This document shows positions 59,151 through 64,000 of a DNA stretch of 64,000 bases, in pieces. The DNA comes from Adiantum capillus-veneris (taxonomy: Eukaryota; Streptophyta; Polypodiopsida; Polypodiales; Pteridaceae): NCBI GenBank assembly GCA_014529385.2, contig CM043944.1, positions 91,321,914-91,385,913 of the forward strand. Reading direction: 5' to 3'. Every line of letters begins with the position of its first letter. The stretch's first letter is position 1. A model generated the notes under the pieces. It ran no database searches and was not told the DNA's origin. It was given only the letters and a program-made list of their open reading frames with translations. Made by a program: the position numbers and the translations under genes.

Positions 59151-61745
59151 CTGCAAAAAGAAGAAAATATTATGCATAAAATAATGACAATATCAAAGAA
59201 AGATATCATTATTTTATAGTCCAATAGGTCCATTGTATGGAAGACTTAGAGTGCCTCTTACATGGTGCCTCCAAGGTTTCCAAAAAATAAAATCATTGGA
59301 AAAAAAAGGCCACTGTGTCTCCAATCTATTGCCCATTTGAAGCATAGAGAGAACCAAGGTCCACCACTTGTCCAAGCTAGACATGGAGCATTGACACAAG
59401 ATCCAACACTTATCCAAGAACCCTATAGTATATGTGGTAACATGGGATGCATTGATGCAACAAAAGTAGTCTAGCCTCCTCATCCATCTCTTTTTTCTTG
59501 TAGCCTAGAGGGATTAGTTTCAAGGTCTATCACTAGTCAAAAACTACACATAGAACATTGATACAAGGTTCCACCACATGTGAAACCTATCATCTCTAGT
59601 AGCATGGATGGTTTGATATCAAGGTTCATCGCGTGTCCTACCTATACTCTATTGTAGCATATAGATTCTGGTTTGGTGGTACTACACTTGTCCAAACTTG
59701 GCTTGTTGTTGATATCTGGAGGTAATCAAGGGTCCTCCACTTGTCCAAGTTAGGCATATAAAACAATTGCAAGGTCCACCATGTGTACAACATATGATTG
59801 ATTATAGCATGCATGGTCTTATTTCATGGGCAACCATCTTCTCTCCAACATGTGTCCAACCTCGGCTCCATTGAAGCATGGAGAGAAGCAAGGTCCACCA
59901 CTTATCAAAGCTATTATTTTCTCCCAGTGCTTTCAAAACCCATAATACGTTGTACATGGGGGGGGGGGGATTCTTGTTTCAAGGTCCACCACTTGGCTAA
60001 GATTGGATCCATTGAAACATAAAGAGAAGCAAGCTCTACCATTTGTCCAAGCTAGGAGCCATTGAAACATGAAAACCCCATAATATGTTGTATACGGGGG
60101 TGTTTTTCAAGGTCTACCACTTGTCTAAGCTATGGTCCATTGGAACATGGAGAGAAGCAAAGCTCCACCACTTTTCTAAGCTAGGATCCATTGAAACATG
60201 GAGAGAAGCAAGCTCCATTGTTTGTCTAAGCTAGGCTCCATTGGAACATGGAGAAAACAAGCTCCACCACTTGCCTATTATTGCATAGAGATTCTGGTTT
60301 GAAGGTCCACCACTTGTCCAACCTTGCCTTCATGTATGGAGATAATCAAGAGTGCAATGCTTCTCTAAGCTAGGGACATAAAAGAGTTTCAAGGTCCACT
60401 ACATATACGATCTATGATGGGTTGTAGCATGGGAGGTTTCATTTTAAGGTTGACCACTTCTCCAGCTCCGCTTGTCCAACCTCAGATCCATTGAAGAATG
60501 GAGAATAAAGGTGTACCAACTCTCCAAAATAGGCAAGACAATCTCTATAAAACCCATGAATTGTTAATATATGCTATGCTGTGGAGTTTTGTTTGAAGTT
60601 CCACTCCTTATCCAAGCTACAATCCATTGAAGCATGGAACTAAGTAAGATATATCTCTAGTCCAAGATAGGATCCATTGAAACATAGAGAGAATCAAGGT
60701 CCACCACTTGTCCAAGCTATGCATGGGTAATTGATATAAGGACCACTACGTTTTCACCTATACTATGCTCTATCATGGATGGTTTCATATCCCACCAATT
60801 TTCCAACCTATTTAGTAGGTTGTATTATGGGGGTTTGGTTTCAAGGTACTTCACTTGTCTAAGGTGGGTTCCATTGAACCATGGAGAGAAACTATGTCTA
60901 CCACTTGTCCGAAATATGCTCCTTTAAAACATAAAAACAAGGTCCACCACTTGTCCAAGCTAAAGTTTCTCTCCATTGAAGCATGGAGAGAAACAAGGTC
61001 TACCACCTGTCCAAAATATGCTCCATTGAAACATAAAAGCAAGGTCCACCACTTGTCCAAGCTAATATAACAAATGGGTGTTGGTTACAAGGTGTACCAC
61101 ACTTGTCTAAACTAGTCTTCATGCAAGGTCTACCACATGTCCAAGCTATATGAGCTTGTTTTGAAGGTCTACCACACCTCTTGAAATTAGGATCCATGTA
61201 AGGTCCACCTTTTGTCAAGCTATGCATTTAATGAGTACTAAAACTAAGTAAATTGCAGTACTTAAATACCTTTCCAAGCTCATTAAGATTTTGGTCTCTA
61301 AGGCCGGCCACCACCACATGTCTAATCTATGCTCTAATTGATTACTTATGCTAGTTCTCAAAGTCCAAACATAAGCTCCCTTCTAGCAAGGTTAGTTTAA
61401 ATTTAGGCTCCAGCACCTGTCTAAGCTAGGTTCAATTTATGAAGCATCACCATTTAACCATGCTACGATCTAATGTATCATATCAAGGGGGTATTGATAA
61501 AAGGTCCAAAACTTATTGAGTTCAAGCTCTTAAGTAATTAAGTCTTTGTGAGTATTAAATGTTATAGTTTTAGTCTACAGATCCACCATTCAAAAACTCA
61601 AGTAATTTACTATTTACATTCAAACCTTGAATGCTTGAGATAAAAAATACAAACTCAATCAATACTATATAAAGCAAAATCTAACATTAAGAGTATCAAA
61701 TCAGTAACAAGAAACACTAACATGCACAAGAAACTCAAAACATAC
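59151..61745 (-). other. Intron 2 of the SET gene (repeat-filled)
   Basis: 2595 nt between the donor CAC|GTATGT (61746/61745) and the acceptor TTTTTGCAG|ACAC (59151/59150). Most of it (59345-61240) is the 'aaggtccaccacttgtccaa' repeat, the reverse complement of the repeat at 48-56 kb. Reading phase is kept across it. Confidence 0.8.
59345..61240 (-). repeat. 'ttggacaagtggtgg' repeat block 2 (inverted)
   Basis: Degenerate copies of aaggtccaccacttgtccaa alternating with 'ctccattgaaacatggagag'. A local duplication of about 100 bp lies at 60880-61063. A run of nine or ten G occurs at 59959-59968. The orientation is opposite to blocks 1a and 1b. Confidence 0.9.
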
Positions 61746-63126
61746 GTGTCTCCATTTCCAAAAAGTCCTCCATTGACAGAGGATGGTGTTGTTGTTGTTC
61801 TTCTTCTCTTTGTGGAGAGCACTCCTCTGTAACAGGCACAATGTCGCCTGATTGCGAAGTGGATTGTTGAAGTCCAGCCCATTTTTCTATATCTTCATGA
61901 GACTTAACAAAGTCTAGCAGCATGGTCTCCACGCTTTTTGCCTCCTCCACACTATCAATTAAGCAGATAACTTCTTTTTTCTGTTGTATTCCTTCTTGTG
62001 CAACCAAGGAGCCATCACCAAAAACATCAACAAGCTTGCGGTCTTCAAAACAATATGTACGAATGTAGTGCTTGACCAAAGCTCTTTTTTTGGCCTCCAA
62101 ATATTGCAAATCTGACATATCGTTATCTGCTACTTGAAGAAGAGAACAATCAATTGGCATGGGATGTTCCTCTGATCTTCTTCTCAGGTCTTCAAATGCA
62201 TTGCCTTGTCCCAAGAAGGCAATAACTGTTAGGAATTGAATTGCTCCTTTGCAAGGAGCTGATGGAAAGTGATGCAATGCACCACAACAATGGTAGCTCA
62301 GATTATCTCCCATGGCGTGAAAGGCACATTGCAATTTTGTGAAGTTAGTGAAATCCACAAATGCAAGAAAGACAAATCCAGGATCTGTTGACCCTCCAGC
62401 AATAGCCAAGATCCCATCCAAAGCATTGTTAAATGTCTCCTCACTCCACTTCAAATTGCCTCCAACGTTTTTTGTCATATCTAAAACACATAAGCCAATA
62501 GGCACTTTATTATTGAAGTGGCGCATCAAGTAGAGATTGCCTTCCATTTGTAGGCTCACCACATAGATTGACCATGGCAAATCTCTAGGCTCAGTTTTCT
62601 CCTTTTGAAGGTGAATTGCCCATTGCATGTATTTTATTGCTCCATCTGGAAAAGCCATTTTCTTTGTTCCACGCGTCAAACTAGATCTGATCCATTCCTC
62701 GCATAGCATTAAAATTGTTTTATAAACAACATCATTGATGTTATACATTTTGACCACCTCCTCCCAGTCTTTACATGGTGAAGACTCATTCAAATTGTTG
62801 AAGCCTTCAAGAAGTGCATCTTGAATCAATTTGTCTTGCTTCAACTGCTTGATTCGATCATACATGTCAGTTGCATCACCATCCTTTGCACTCTTTGACA
62901 GTAAAATCTTCTCATCTCTAATCTCTTCTTGAATAGTCTTTACCTCTGATTCCTCAAGGCCACAAAGGTATCTAAATACAGTTGTTGGGGGTTTCTTATT
63001 CTCCTCTTCTAGATTTTCAATGATTTCTATCCAGCAATCATAAACTAAATCAGAGTACGTGACCATGTGTGCCTGTTTAGCAATCCAACTTGCTGCTGCA
63101 CTCATTCTTGCCAATCGAAGAAAAGC
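61746..63126 (-). CDS. ParB-like/SET gene, middle exon
   Basis: An exon of 1381 nt from the acceptor TTTCTTTTTAG|GC (63127/63126) to the donor CAC|GTATGT at 61746. About 460 residues, continuing directly from WD at the end of the previous exon (AFLRLARMSAAASW). It is mostly helical and charged, with a stretch like FPDGAIKYMQWAIHLQKEK and a Cys/His patch (MGDNLSYHCCGALHHFPSAP). No family recognised. The glutamine/glutamate-rich C-terminal end (REEEQQQHH) is a flexible linker before the SET exon. Confidence 0.8.
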
Positions 63127-63210
63127 CTAAAAAGAAATAGAGAAATAATTAAACTATTGAGCAAGATTTGTTAATTAAACACTATCAAAAAGACAAAGAA
63201 AATAACTTAC
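63127..63210 (-). other. Intron 1 of the SET gene
   Basis: 84 nt, donor GAT|GTAAGTTATT at 63211/63210, acceptor CTTTTTAG at 63127. Phase 0. Both sites are strong, and the protein reads through without a stop on either side. Confidence 0.88.
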
Positions 63211-64000
63211 ATCCCATCCGGCACGAGATGCATGTCCCTCTGCAATTCCACTTGCTGCCTTTGGTGGTCGTCCTGAGAAGATCCATTGACTCCGTAAATG
63301 TCTCAATATTTGGCTGTAAGGTTGCTTGACATACAATGCCTGAGCCTCCTCATTTGCAATGGCAGATATAGCAGTTGCAACAAATGGAGGAGCATTCACA
63401 ACAATGCGAGCCTTTCTAAATTTATACACGCTAATCAGTCTTTCAAAGATCTCTTTGTTGTTTTGTTCATTGTGAAGCAAAACTTTTGCAGCATAGATTG
63501 AATGCTGCCCATCAAGAATCCAATAATGATAATCTTTAATTTTTTGCTCCTCTACCTCTTCTACTGCCAAAGGAGTCCCCTTCTTTGATTTTGCATTTCG
63601 AACAGGCATCAAATATGCACATGCTGCAGGCTTGGTCGTACTCCGTGAAAATCCAAATAACACACTTTCAGCGTGTTTTTTATCCATAATACGTGCATTA
63701 TAGTGATCAGGAGCAAGCCAACAATTTTGAATAGGGATATCAAATTCCCTATATTGGAAAGGAAAATAATTTATGTACTTATTCATTCCACCTGTATCTT
63801 TTTCTTGTCCTTTCATGGCCTCAGCTTCTAAAACATCTGGATCCACAATTCTCATCTTTGACATTGAACCCTCTGTTGATGAGGATGCCAAAGATGCCTT
63901 GTCTACATCCAAAATGGAACTAGTTCGCTTAGCTTCTACTTTCTGCACTTTTGCTTGCTTCTTTGTGGATGGTGGTCGTGAAGCTTTCACCTTTTTTCGT
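63211..64000 (-). CDS. ParB-like/SET gene, 5' part (continues beyond window)
   Basis: Open from the window edge, so the start codon is outside; the GTG near 63990 is not a likely start. A basic, low-complexity N-terminus is followed by a segment with ParB/Spo0J-like features: PDHYNARIMDKKHAESVLF, then HYWILDGQHSIYAAKVLL, resembling the DGxHRxxA signature of ParB-type domains (CTP-binding or nuclease fold). A helical part with GRPPKAASGIAEGHASRAGWD follows. The ParB assignment is by motif only. It is joined to the next exon by an 84-nt intron. Confidence 0.7.

Noticed and set aside
59214-61227. Short frames in the inverted repeat block
   Set aside because: They are the repeat read in either direction and lie inside an intron of the SET gene.

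Overview
The window looks like nuclear DNA of a land plant. It is AT-rich and dominated by Ty3/gypsy LTR retrotransposons of plant type. One of them has a primer-binding site resembling the tRNA-Asp type. There is a broken copy of the ubiquitin-like gene UBL5/HUB1, and the genes at the right end have spliceosomal introns with GT-AG borders. There are no bacterial operons, rRNA or tRNA genes and no CRISPR array. The species cannot be fixed from this sequence; a seed-free plant (fern, lycophyte or moss) is a guess.

Layout. 0-7 kb holds decayed transposons: a gypsy integrase fragment (0.7-1.6 kb) and a broken MULE-like transposase region (4.1-6.6 kb) that may belong to an element with inverted ends near 1.74 and 7.0 kb. 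8.3-13.5 kb is a cluster of long CT/GA and CA microsatellites, a small reverse-transcriptase fragment caught between a CT and a GA tract, the UBL5 pseudogene and a loopless 60-bp palindrome. 14.9-18.0 kb is a decayed minus-strand gypsy element with a recognisable 5' LTR and primer-binding site, followed by a 430-bp foldback element (18.14-18.57 kb), short tandem repeats, and a further decayed gypsy element (20.2-21.6 kb).

21.7-48.0 kb is a nested pair. A plus-strand gypsy element (gag, protease, RT, RNase H, integrase) is split inside its integrase by an 18,143-bp minus-strand LTR element at 27,001-45,143. The insertion has a 5-bp target duplication (ACCAC), TG...CA ends and a polypurine tract. 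The inserted element carries gag-pol, an extra protease-like segment beyond integrase, and three further ORFs. Ahead of gag, and again ahead of the first downstream ORF, it carries a series of copies of one 22-bp palindrome. The spacing is the same in both series, and so is the distance to the ATG (168 and 169 nt). Between palindromes the two series have diverged strongly. This duplicated palindromic leader is the most unusual structure in the window.

48-64 kb is a gene-bearing region on the minus strand. It has a spliced gene with a ParB-like N-terminal part and a SET domain at the C-terminus (58.6 kb to beyond the window), and two genes for divergent FCP1-like HAD proteins (56.75-57.95 kb and 50.8-51.6 kb). 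These are embedded in thousands of bases of a degenerate repeat built on 'ttggacaagtggtggacc'. The repeat is in one orientation at 48.3-55.8 kb and in the opposite orientation at 58.2-61.2 kb, the latter mostly inside an intron of the SET gene.
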